Under the pieces are notes generated by a model. It was not told the origin of the DNA, ran no database searches, and saw only the letters and a program-made list of their open reading frames with translations. DNA of 64,000 nucleotides from Hermatobates lingyangjiaoensis. Taxonomy: Eukaryota > Arthropoda > Insecta > Hemiptera > Hermatobatidae. The position numbers were made by a program, and so were the translations under genes. The stretch is from the NCBI GenBank assembly GCA_026182355.1, contig JAPFBL010000254.1:5949001-6013000 (forward strand). The letters run 5' to 3'. Below are positions 1 to 12,100 of this stretch, one piece after another; within the stretch, counting starts at the first letter, position 1, and each line of letters opens with the position of its first letter.

Positions 1-3000
1 CTTTAGCTAAAATCTAAAAGCTCTAAGAAACCACACTTTACCAAATATGTTCTTTTTTATGTTTACTATCGTTAAGACAATGTCAAACAGCCAACTTGGA
101 GACTTGGAAAATACGAAGATAGTAAAACACTCTAAAAGTAGGTGGTTTCCAACGACTGAACGACCACTAAGAGATTATAAGGTATGCTACGGGAAACTAT
201 CTGATGGCATCCGATTCGATTTGTAACAAATAAATTAATGATTATCTGCAAATAATACGGTACTGCCCAGTCTTTGTGCTCCCACATGAGTGGAAATCAT
301 GTGTCACATCAGGGATTCAAAGTGACAGGATTTAAGTTTGGGAAAAAGGATAAAGTCTGCTAGGGTTATGACTTAACAACATACTGGGGTTACGATGAAT
401 CATAACAAGAGTTTAATTTTGCCAGATAGCTGTGGAGAAGCTACACGCATTTTCACGATACGATATCTAGTTTGTTTACAGTTTGTCAACAATTCAGGCT
501 ATCTGTGCATACCATTCCTCAGAGGCTCTGAGAAAACAGAACCAACTCTACCCTGATCTTTGACTCGCTCATGCGCCCTTTTTGTCTAGACCAGCACAGA
601 AACAGTGCCGACTGTATGGTACCTTCATAACAATATCATATCCATCTTGAACTGATGTTTAACCACCAGTTACGAAGTACTTAAAAATGGTTTTATGGAA
701 AGAAGATGTAAATATGTACAACGTAAGATAGTTTATTCTTATTTAATTGTTACTAACAATGAAGTGTTCACCGTCGTTGAAAGAGGCAACCTTAATGATT
801 TAAACAGGTCTGTTTTTGATCATCAATCACCGAAAGCGTCAAGAATTTTACAGTGACAAGACCCATATAAAGTTTGTCATTAAACATTTATGAAGTTATC
901 CTGCTCCGATACCCACTTACTTATCAACTTCTCAAACAGTTAAACGACAATTTACACAAGTCACAGCTTGATGTTCGTCGTCTGTTAATGTTAAAGTTTG
1001 CGATCATAACCCATGATATTCTGCATATTCAAGACACTTAAACCACTAATAGCAGTTTGAGTGACTCATCAAGTCTTTCCGTTTGCCTGGATAGCCAACT
1101 AAAATATTTCTGTAAAAGTTTTCCATGCTCCCTATGACAGTTGACTCGAAATTTCACAAGTTTTATTTCTTTTTAGCCGTTCACTCATAATGAAATAGGA
1201 ATTATGTGATGATTACAATATATTAAATTTAATTATCCAACTAGTATATATACACGATTAACAAAAGTATTCAGTTTCGATCCATCTTATAATTTTATGC
1301 ATGAGAAATGACACCATGAAGATAATACATTTAAAAAAAAATAATGTTAAACTAATATATTTTAGTGAAGGTTGGCTGAATAACGATTTTAAATCATAAG
1401 TCTAAACACATAATAAACCAACAATTCTTTTATATATTCTTCAAAAACTAGAATTACAAACTCTGGAACACTACCTGATAGCGAACATTAAAAAAAAAAA
1501 ACGACGATTGCATCGTAAAGGATCATTAACAGGCATTATCTCAGAGTGATAAAGTTTGCACAGACGAAAGAGTGTGGCAGTTCTGAAAAACTATTCAACG
1601 CTATGTCAGCAACTACAAAAAAACATCTATAAATAGCAGTGATTCATATCTTTTCACGCATGGGCCATTAATGGCGAAAACGACGGTACACTGATATAAC
1701 AGTATAAAAAAAGTAGACATGCCTCATTAATTATTATAGCTAGTTAATGGTTAGTAAATAACAAAGGCAGATGTTTGCCTACCCGTACGTACTATACAAA
1801 TGCCCATATGATATCTAATTTGAATGGGAGAGGTCTCATTTTACTGCAAATTTTCCCCCAAATACGTGGGAATATAAGTTTTGATGTAGAAAAAATGTCA
1901 ACAAATTAATATCAAATGTAAAAAAGTCTTAATGAATAAGAAAAGTTTCTATTCATCACTTTACCGAGCCAAGTCTGTTTCGGTCATTTAGACTGGCTTT
2001 ATATGAGGAGCTTTCAGATCGAGTCAGCAAAAAGTTATTTCTTCTTTTAAAGATATCGAAACTTCTATCTCTCATATAGATCTATATACACTGTGCACTT
2101 TGCTGCTTTTTCGTTGTTTACCCAGCAAACAAAGGTGTCTGGCGGCGTTATCGGACTGTTATAACAAGCCTCGAAGAATTCAATGTTAACTTTTTATATC
2201 GTGTCTACATATAACCTTTAAATATCATAGGCGATTAAAGAAACAAAATATTTAAATTACAATATTTTTGTTTAACAAAAAAAAAAAAGAAAAAAGAAAT
2301 TCTTCAGGGAAAATCTGAAACCACCAAGTCGATTTCAAATTTCATTTTCAACAAATGTAGTTCGACTTTTTTTTCTCTGTGACATCTCTTAAGGTCTCAA
2401 AAAAAAACCTGTAAAATTGACGTTTGCTATTTGTTTTCATTTTGACATTTTTCCATCCTTCATGCAGGTGTTCTAACCAAGCAAGTGGAATTTCTTCTTT
2501 TCTTTAAGCCTAATATTTCATAAGTTTTGACAGTCATTCGATTGGCGAATTATAAGTATATTGTTTCTTATTTTATAAGGTACAACTATTTTAATTTTTA
2601 GTGCTGTTGTAGGGATGGAAAGTTGTGCTCATTTGTTATTTGGCATCCACTCCAGTTATGAGTCAGCCCATATATATCAAAGTTGATACATTAATTTTAG
2701 TGAATTCCGATTCACCGGCAATGTAGTTTAGATACTCCACAATGCAAAACTTAAAAAGACTTTACCAGTATTTTAAAGAATAAACTACTATTTTAAGAAT
2801 AGTACTTAATTATTATTGACCCGGGCACCCAGCCAGTAATAACCAATATCTGACTGTTAAGCATATTGTTTCAAATGTAATGCTGACTATGTTATAATAA
2901 TTAGTTAGGCTGTTGGTGGCCTCGAGGCATCTGAGTCAGCTGGCAGTGTTTCTGCTCAAGAGTTGCTGTGTCTGTATCTTCGGTCAGCTGAAGTTGAGTA

Positions 3001-3106
3001 CGAATAAATAAATCTTCTTCAACCTTAAAATAACCTAATCCAAGTGTATAAAAACATCGATTCTTTTTCAAATTAGTTATTCTTTTGGTATATGAATAAA
3101 GTAGTG
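1..3106. other. intergenic or intronic DNA, no gene recognised
   Basis: AT-rich DNA with no long open frame and no protein family that I recognise on either strand. Bases about 195-275 resemble, in inverted orientation, bases about 4925-5025 (shared core AAATAAATTAATGATTATC). It could contain later exons of the minus-strand gene whose first exon is at 5658-5772, but I could not identify any. Confidence 0.5.
195..275 (+). repeat. dispersed repeat, copy 1 of an inverted pair
   Basis: Shares ATCCGATTC, then the block AAATAAATTAATGATTATC, then TGC-AATAAT and a CCAGT block, with the reverse complement of 4925-5025. The flanks diverge quickly. I do not recognise the family. Confidence 0.55.
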
Positions 3107-3248
3107 TTATTAACCTCCGATTCCAGGAATCCGTGAATCAATCTAAGCACGTCGGTCCCTAGCCTGTACAATGTCAGGTACTCGTTAAAAATTCCAACTT
3201 TAAATACACTTGAATTGGGTAAAATTTGGACTCCCAATGTAGAATCAA
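3107..3248 (+). repeat. SINE 3' part, same family as the SINE at 9702
   Basis: The run containing AGCCTGTACAATGTCAGGTA, followed by a short AT-rich stretch and GGTAAAATTTGGACTCCCAATGT, aligns with the 3' half of the tRNA-derived SINE at 9702-9930 (AGCCTGTACGATGTCAGGTA ... GGTAAAATTTAGAACTCCCAATGT). The tRNA-like head is missing or too diverged to see, so this is probably an old 5'-truncated copy. Confidence 0.7.
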
Positions 3249-4228
3249 TCCTCATTGTGTGGTATAACTAAGTGCCAATTTTCGGACTATGTGTGTTCCC
3301 TTGTGGGACTTCCACTGCAACCTAACCTAACCGTAACAGTGTTGCCAAATAATAACGTATGTTGCATTAATAGAGAGCGATTAGTGCTGAAGTTTACTAG
3401 ACAATTCAAGGAATGCATTACCGATTTAAACAAACCTTGGCAGTAAGGGTTACACTCGTAGTCAGCAGTCAGCGCCACTAAACAGCAAAGCAAACATTAT
3501 ATCATGGTCACGTGGGACATTTCAAATGAGCTAAAATTAAATTAAAGAATGAGTTGGCAACCGGACACTAAAATGAAGACTTCATCTACTGTACACCATG
3601 CCATGAAGGACAAATGACAATATTAGTTTTACCAAAATCTGTGAAAAGAGCAAAGGAAGTTCTAAAACTACTACTTATGAATAACATGAGACCCCTTTCA
3701 GTCAAACTCCATGGATGAAAAAGAAAAAATATGTATATCCATATACAACCGATTATTGATGACCTCTCTAGGGACAGAAATAGTGAAGTAACTATCAAAT
3801 TACAGTAATCAAAATCCTTATTGCGATCAAAACTGGATCACATATACAGACAGCATGTACTGAAAACGAGAGAGTTTTGTAATCAGGATATAAATAGAAT
3901 TAGAAGGGCGACAGTCATAAAGTATGAGTTAACTGCTGCCCCATACACTCTACAACAATGGGACAGCGTGATTTATACGTCCTGAAGACAAGCTAGGACA
4001 ACTAGTGTTATTGGTTAAAAAAAAAAATGAAAGTCCTGAATTATAATTAACTCGAGACGGAAATTGTTGTGAAAAACACAATACTTTCCATTCAAAAAGA
4101 CTCATGATCGACCATTAGAATCATATCATTTCTAAATAAAGAACATTTATTATAATATAACTATTCATTTTACTCTCAAAACGAAACAATAATAAAACTA
4201 AGTCAAATAGTGGGTAACTTTCCTTTTC

Positions 4229-4231
<3 letters not shown>

Positions 4232-4270
<39 letters not shown>
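4232..4270. repeat. (TA)n microsatellite
   Basis: About 39 bp of pure alternating AT. Confidence 0.95.
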
Positions 4271-4273
<3 letters not shown>

Positions 4274-4375
4274 AAAATATAAAAAAAAATTTCCTTCTAT
4301 TAATTATAGTTTATTCTAAAAAAATATGTTAAATTTGACTGAGATTCTCATATACTCCATTCATCAACTGAGACT

Positions 4376-4490
4376 CCATTCAAAGAAATTAAGGCTTAAA
4401 ATGTAATAATCACAACTGGGTACTGATTAAGATCCATTCAAAGAAATTAAGACTTAAAATGTAATAATCACAACTGGGTTCAACTAAATG
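4376..4490 (+). repeat. 58 bp tandem duplication (2 copies)
   Basis: The block beginning CCATTCAAAGAAATTAAG and ending CACAACTGGGT occurs at 4376 and again at 4434, with one G/A difference near the start and different short joins. It is a recent local duplication. Confidence 0.9.
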
Positions 4491-4924
4491 AGTAGTTGCA
4501 GGTCAACAAAATTAAGTGTGTCAGTAATTGTAATAATGTATCATTTTTACATGATTAATTAACTTTAGCATTCTCATCAGTACAGTGACCTCAAAGCTGT
4601 TGTGAAAGAGAAACAAGTGCGCACATGTGACACACCATATTGATTTGTGCATTCTCACATTAACACTATTATATTTTTGATAGAGAAAAAACAAAGACGT
4701 ATTTTGTTGTACCTTCTTTAATAGATTACATTGTAGTTTAACAAAAAAATTAACCCAATTTAGGTTCATTGTAAAAGAGTGATTTTTTCCACATTTTTCA
4801 TGCCATGGCACATGTCTGGAAAATAGAAATACCTGTGGCTCTCAACAAATGAATATTATCAAATTACATTCTGAGGTCCTTAGTCACTAAATACCGACTG
4901 GTATGGAAGAGTATACACGGTTTG

Positions 4925-5025
4925 CGGTCAATGACAGCAGTCACTGGACAATAGACACATTATTAGCAGATAATCATTAATTTATTTAAAGCAAATTGAA
5001 TAAGGTGGAATCGGATACAAAAACC
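4925..5025 (-). repeat. dispersed repeat, copy 2 of an inverted pair
   Basis: The reverse complement matches 195-275. Its minus-strand continuation toward 5110 is locally GC-richer but not clearly coding. Confidence 0.5.
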
Positions 5026-5657
5026 CGGTAACCTGACTCTTTCTTGCGGTACACCGTCTTGAAAAAACTGTCCTAAAAGTTCAACAATATAAAATATGGA
5101 ACATGGAAACAGAAATTAATTGACACTCTCGGCTTTCCACACTCAAATACATTAGCAAACAAACATATACAAAAATAAACACATTCAAAAAGGTTTTATT
5201 TTATATCTTCACTTTTATAGCTCAGCCTCAAATGCTGAGACATGCCCTTCGAGCACTAACTCGTTGACTAAAATAAACACCTTTTTTAACATTCATTAAA
5301 TTACACTATTGCATCTACTCAAGATGAAAAATTCCAATTTATTTTAGAGGGGTTACTAGGAATTAAACGTGAACATAGTAAATTACTTCAGAGCAAAAAC
5401 ATAAATGACTAAAAGCACACCATTATTTCGAAGAAGTGCATTCCTATTCTACTATTTTTAAAAAAATATTCACTTTATTGATTACAGATACATGCACAGT
5501 AAAAGCATACTTTATAATTTTTTAATAAGGTTTACCAATAGAATAGTTGTACCATTTCATGACACCTAGAACAGACCCCTACAATCAGAAACTGGAAAGC
5601 CCAGGAACTAACTGGAAACTGCCAATACAAAAAATTTGTTTGAAACTAAATACTCAC

Positions 5658-5772
5658 CAGCAAAATCTGGAATTGGAGAAACCAAAGAATAATTATTAAA
5701 CATAAATAAACACATGTAAAATCCTAAAACTGCTGCTGACAGAAATATTACTCTTTTACTCCAGCGAATCAT
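5658..5772 (-). CDS. first coding exon of an unidentified membrane-anchored protein
   Basis: On the minus strand an ATG (5772) opens a 38-codon frame that begins MIRWSKRVIFLSAAVLGFY, continues through a hydrophobic run to about residue 26, then NNYSLVSPIPDFA, and ends in phase 1 at a consensus donor (GTGAGT, at 5652-5657). A short basic N-terminus followed by one hydrophobic helix suggests a type II or signal-anchored protein of the secretory pathway. The frame is open throughout and the donor is good, so I regard it as a real exon, but 38 residues are too few to name the family and no downstream exon was recognised to the left. The ATG lies 355 bp from the divergent ANKRD13C start. A chance open frame remains possible. 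Confidence 0.55.
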
Positions 5773-6126
5773 ACGGAATTATTACTTAACAACGATTAAC
5801 AACTAAGCATTTTAATATCAAGACCTTATCTTGCTAAAGCTTACACCTATGCATACAATGCTACACTGAACAGAGTCCCTTTCTTTAAAATTATCACAAG
5901 CTTATCAGAAGCAGGTAGTAAACCTACTAATTCAGTCATCTCAAACTGCAATAATATTAATCCAATGGAATGTGTAAAATAATTCAAAATTTATCCAAAC
6001 AAGCTGTGTTTTAATTATAATTTTTATTACTGGAAAATCGCTAAACACATGGTAATCAGTTTTATGTTTTTGTGACAGTTGCATTTGTTTAGTTGGTATC
6101 CGTTGTGTGGTCATAAAAATGGCATC
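5773..6126. promoter_or_regulatory. candidate bidirectional promoter region
   Basis: This 354 bp gap separates the start codon of the minus-strand membrane-protein exon from the start codon of the plus-strand ANKRD13C gene. No clear TATA box stands out. The head-to-head layout is inferred from the two gene models and depends on the minus-strand exon being real. Confidence 0.45.
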
Positions 6127-9100
6127 ATGGCTGTTGTGAAAGTCAAGTATGGGTTACATGAATGTGTATTTAGGGATGATATCAAGGGTCTGTCGGGTTT
6201 ATTGCGAACAGAAAATGTTGAAGCGAAGGACAAACATGGTAAATAAGTTTTGAACTGTATTCTTAGTTTACATAAAAATGAATCCTTGGAACCCATCTGA
6301 CTACGGTTTTTTAAATTTTAACTAGTGATTTATAATTTCTTTGGATGCTAGTGAGTCTATTGATGACTTCTCTCTTAAAGAAATATAGTAAAGTTGCTTA
6401 CCCTCTTTTTGTTCCATATGAATCATGGGCAATGCTGAACCTTTCATTGGAGCCAGTCATATGAGTTCATCTAGGATTACACTTAATATAATCGGTTCTT
6501 AATTGATATATATGAACTATAGGTTTTCCGGTTTTTTAATTTCGGAAAGTCATAACGATTTTTAGCTGGCATAATATTCCACTACATCGATAAATTTGAT
6601 TCTTGTCTTGAACTTGCATTAGTTAATTAACACCAATTGATAAGTTAATAATATTGGCCTGATAATACTATTGCTGTCATGTATTATGTTGAACTCTTTG
6701 TTACAATGATCAAATTGTTTCCTATAGAATATCTCTTAACTCATAGGAGAGTTGTCATCATTCATTAATAGGTAAAAAGTATTCATTTTAAAAACTATAT
6801 GTGATTTGGCTATTTCACTATAAAATAAAACTAAATGCTATGTTTAATCTTTAATGCAGTAAATGTGTAGTTCTTTTTCGAGGATATTTAAAGTACAGTA
6901 ACCTCTCTAGTATGTGTGTTGTCAAGAGCGTTTTAACCCAATCGTAATCATTAATAACCACATTGATTTGCAGGTAATACGGCCCTTCACTTAGCTGTAA
7001 TGCTCGGCAGGAAAGGTAATTAGTAACCAAAAATACCATTTATTGCCTAATGGTAATTCTGTTTGTTGTCATTAGTCATATCGAATAATTTACCATTTAA
7101 TAAAATTGGCCTATGCTTGTTTTCAAAATGATCATTCATTCCTTTCATAAATTTTTTTTTATTAAAAGAACAAGCTTTCTGAGTATTGAAGAGAAGTAAA
7201 ATTATTAATGAATTATTATTATTAAGATAAATGAATTATAATAATTATATTATTAATAATTGTGAATTATTAAGGAAGTAAAATATTAACTTTTGTATTT
7301 AATGTTTGTCTTTTTAATAGTTTTACTAAAAATGAATAATATCCCTTTTTCCTTTTCCATGGAAACTTAAGAGGGATCTTTAATACTTATATGAGAAATG
7401 CATTAAATTTTCTAAAGTATTGAAAAATATTTTTCATCCATTTCCGACTTATCTCTAAAACCTATTTAATATTATTTTCTGTCATTGAATATATATTCTT
7501 GAGTCAATAGCGAGCTTAGTTTTTTTTTTATCAATACGAATATTGTTTGTAGTCTAATTGTGGTAAGGTCCCAGTTAATTTAGACTTTAACTGTTTGCTA
7601 AAATTAAACGAATTAGTAAGATGTTTGTCACAGAAATATTGCAAATTTCAGATTCATACCATAGAGATGGAAACATGATTTTTGGCTCCAAATATCTTTG
7701 GCTGTGAAACTTCGTGTGTGATTTATTTATGTTTCAGGATTTTTTGTTTAATTAGCGAAAATTAGGTTTTCTATCAGAAAATAATCTTTTTGTCACATAT
7801 TTATAATATCTCAAGTATTCTTTCAAACTTTGATTTTTAAGTTTATATTTTTCCAGTTTATTCCAATATTGAGTAAATTGTTCATTTGAAAATCATTGTA
7901 TTTAGATTTAAAATATTAAAATAAAAAATTATAAGTCATTTTGAAATTTTCTAGAATGTGTTCAATTACTTCTTGCCCATAATGCACCAGTGCGAGTAAA
8001 AAATTTAGCTGGTTGGAATCCCCTTGCTGAAGCAATTAGCTATGGTGACCGCCAAACAAGTGAGTTCAATTTAATTACTAATTTTAACATCTATAGCTCT
8101 TAGATAAGTGAATTGTTTGCATTTCGTGATGTTACAAGAAATGTTCAATACCAAGCGATATTCCTAAAATAATTGGGAACTTTGTGTAATGCTTCATAAA
8201 AGTTTTAAATAAATATAAAATACAGCATAAGAAGTTTGTGTTTATATATAAAATATAATCCTATTTCATAATTTTTGATGAGTTGTTGAAGTATATATGT
8301 TTACACATTTAATAAAATAATTTAATGAAATATAATGATTTGTTATTCAATTCAAATATTTAGAATATTTTTTAGTTGCAAATGAAATAAGAACAAAGTT
8401 AACTTTCTTAAATGCTCAGAATAATTCAGGAATTAATGAGTCCTACTTGAACATTTCTATATATTTTAGGTATTTCAAATTTTACCTGACAAATACTTAT
8501 TAAGTTTAGCTAAACATAAACCTATTTGTCGATTAGGCAGAATTATCTAAAATATAAATAATGAGGAATGTTTATTCTTTATATTTATATTTTTGATATT
8601 TACATTACATGTAATGTAGCTTCAATATTGTAAAACTCTTTTTGTCGAATAAACTTTATGTTACAGTTGCCTCTCTTTTGAGAAAATTGAAACATCAAAG
8701 CAGGGAACATGTAGAGAAAAGAAGACCAAGTTTATTGAAAGCACTTAAGGAAATGCGAGATTTCTATGTTGAACTGAAATGGGATTTTACAAGTTGGGGT
8801 AAGATTATAATAAAAGTTGTCTTTTCGTAACTGGACTCAAATTTAAAAAAATAATATTTTCATAATATAATATATTCATAAAATAATATAAATATTCAAA
8901 TAATATTTTACGCGAAATTAAATAAGATTATATTTATGATTCCCAATAGAACAGGTATTGCATATTAAAATTAGTATCAGCTTCGAAATAAAGTATGATA
9001 TAGCATAATCTGTCGCATGGTTCAATGTTTCACAAAACCAAAGGAGTTGTTACCTCACCAAATCTTACATCAGTCAAATATTATCAAGTTGGTCGAACGG

Positions 9101-12100
9101 TTCAACTTAAAAAACATGGATAGACACCAACCCAGTCCATATAGGTAAAACATCCATCAAATATGGATTCTATGGATTTCGGAACGTTATAATATATATA
9201 TACTTTAACACATAGGAAAGAAACAGAGAAAGTCACTTCGATATTTCGACATTCGTCGACAAAGGACAAATATCATTAGTAATAGTAGGTTGAAATGTAT
9301 TAACTTAATATGCGCTATAATAATTGTTACGCATTTTATACTCGTATATAAATTTTTCTTAATTTTTAAACACTAAACGATTTTTTTTAAAAAATTAGAA
9401 CTGGAATTATTTTTGAGTGTAATATTAATATGGTGCATGAAACTGTGTGATCTGCATCAAGCCCACAAGTTTTTGGATACCCACTCATGCACACAGCAAG
9501 TAGACTCAGGGTACCTCAAAACTTAAAATCTTAACATGAAATGTTTCATGGTTACTCTACTTTTGTACTAGCAGTCACATGTTAGTTGAATACCACGTCA
9601 TTGTTATTTTTAGTAATCACTCCTTTTATCGACAGATAGCTTAGTAACACTACTGACGTGTAATGACAAATTAGTTTATGTCAGTAACTGTGATAGCTAG
9701 GGGGCCAGGTTAGCTCATTTGTTAAAGTACCCGCCTCTGGGCTGGTAGTATCGATCCTCACCTGGCCCTCGATTTATTCACGTGGGAGGTGAATAAATCT
9801 GAGTACGTTGTCTCTCGGAGAGTACGTTAAGCCATCGGTCTCGAGCCTGTACGATGTCAGGTACTCTTTAAAGATCCCTACTTGAAATGCACTAGAGCGA
9901 GGTAAAATTTAGAACTCCCAATGTATAATCTGTAGAATCATCGATCAAACAAAAAGCCGGTAAACAGTTGACGTTATCACAAGCTAGAGGATCGGTTTAA
10001 ACAATAACAAAAAAACAAACTGTGGTATGCTAAACTATAATATAAGCGTAATCTATACAAATTTAAAAAATCCACACTTAAAACATTTAAAGATCTAGAA
10101 CAAAGCAGTGATTTTGTTCGAAAACTATTACGTAAAGCATTAATTATTTTTGACACTATAAAATTACTGTTTTATTGCATTTATCAATATCTTCATTGTT
10201 GTTTTTTAGTTCCCTTGGTGTCAAGGATACTGCCCTCGGATGTCTGCAAAATTTATAAGCGTGGTTGCTGCATTAGGGTGGATACAAGTCTTGTGGATTT
10301 CCACGAGATGGTGTGGGAACGAGGAGATATATCGTTCTTATTCAGAGGTGAAGCATTACCGTCAAAAGAATTAATTGTCCTTGATAATAAAGGGCAAGTT
10401 TACCAAATTGTTAGGTCTGAAGTAAGTATTTAAAATGTGAGGATTAATCATATTTTATATTATACTGTTCATGCGAAATGTAAGGTATTTTTTTTTTGTT
10501 AGGGTTGTGTTTTGTAATTATTTGAGGCAAAATAAAGTTGTAGTAGTGAGTAATAAGCGTTTTGTAGAATGGTTAAAGAAGAGTGTCATCGAAATGAGCA
10601 AAAAAGAAGGAAATTATTTATCTCGTTCATAGTTGCTCTGCCTATAGTGTTCTTTCTTTCTGAAAAACTAGAGAATTGAGTATCTCTCTCCAAAATGTGG
10701 AACCACTCAATCTGGTGAAATTACAGGAACAATTATTTACAAAACAGGTTGCCGTTTTAGGATAGTAATAGCTGTAGTAATATTTGAGACTACTTCCTAT
10801 CTGGGCATTTTTTAACAAAAGGGTTATTGTAGTATATAACTGAAAGACAGACTTCAAAACTTCAACCATTTCTTTATTATAACTATTCTTCAAAGTTATT
10901 TACAATAGGTTTCAACCATGATCGGAAGTTCTTATTTTTCCTATTTTTAGCTAGTGTAATCAATATAAAATGATAACCAATCTCTTTTACAGGAATCTGA
11001 AATAGAAATCGAAGAAGAGGTGGACTTATTAATGAGTACAGATATAATGGCTGCCCAGATGTCCACAAAGTCTATTAGCTTTAGTAGAGCTCAGTCTGGA
11101 TGGATATTTAGAGGAGATAAGACGGTATGTTCTTATGGAAATAATTAGCACTTTCTTATTATTTATAATTAGTCATCTGATCTTGAAATTCACGTACCAA
11201 CCAATTTCATCATTATGATAATTAATAAGACACCCTAATTTTTTCCCTCATCATTACATTAGTCTGTGTTATTTATTTTAAATGGCTTTACATGTTACGA
11301 CCTGTATTACATGTTAATGTTGACATGTTAAAAGTTCTCTTGAAATAAATATGAAAGTTTTTCGAAATGAAAAAAACTTTTAATTTAAGACACAATTTCT
11401 GAGTTTATTGAGCAATAATGTAATATTAATAAAAAAATAAAGTAAAATAAAAAAATTAAAAGTTTTTAAAACTTTCTTATTGGGTCAGGAGTGGTGTTAT
11501 TTAAAGATTCAAAAACCGAAAGAACTTATTGGGAAAATAGGGTTTTACACACATCTTAGTGGGTGCGAGTTAGCATTTATGTTATAAAATAGCAAACATT
11601 TGCTGTTGCTAACGTTCGAGCTGTGCTGCTAAACTTTTGTATTTATTTCCGAAGCACACCAGCGCTCGATCATTTTAGTTGGTATTGAGTAGATGGTTGA
11701 GGGTGAAAGAAGATTGGAAACTGACCCAAAATCAGTCTGATTTAAAGTCAGGTTCACCGTACTCATGCCTTCTATTGTCTTTGATTGCAATACAACACAT
11801 TCTAGCTGTATTATGTGACTTCATATCCTATAATCAAGAATTATAGGTCAGAGAACGATGTTAGACGAAAGTTCTTTATCCCTTTCAAACTCATTAATCT
11901 GCTCAACAATACTTAACTTTGTTTTAGGAACTCATTGGTGCATATCAAGCAGAAGTATATGATATTAATGGAATGGTTCTTGAGCAGAGAAAAAGACGAG
12001 AGCATCTTTCTGAAGAAGATCTTCAAAAAAATAAAGCTGTTTTGGAGAAGTTTACCAAAGGAAGTAGTCAAGGTTTTGACTTAGATGGGGAAGTAAGTAA

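Larger units (their letters stand above)
3249..5657. other. region with no recognised gene; intron of the minus-strand gene if that gene continues leftward
   Basis: Contains a (TA)n tract, a 58 bp tandem duplication and a dispersed repeat, annotated separately. A plus-strand stretch at about 3570-3960 is relatively open in one frame but has stops and matches nothing I know. Confidence 0.4.

Noticed and set aside
3320..3333. AACCTAACCTAACC, like the insect telomere repeat
   Set aside because: Only two to three units, far too short to mean a telomere or interstitial telomeric block.
9702..9770. A functional tRNA gene
   Set aside because: The head folds only in part like a tRNA and continues into a SINE body shared with another copy.
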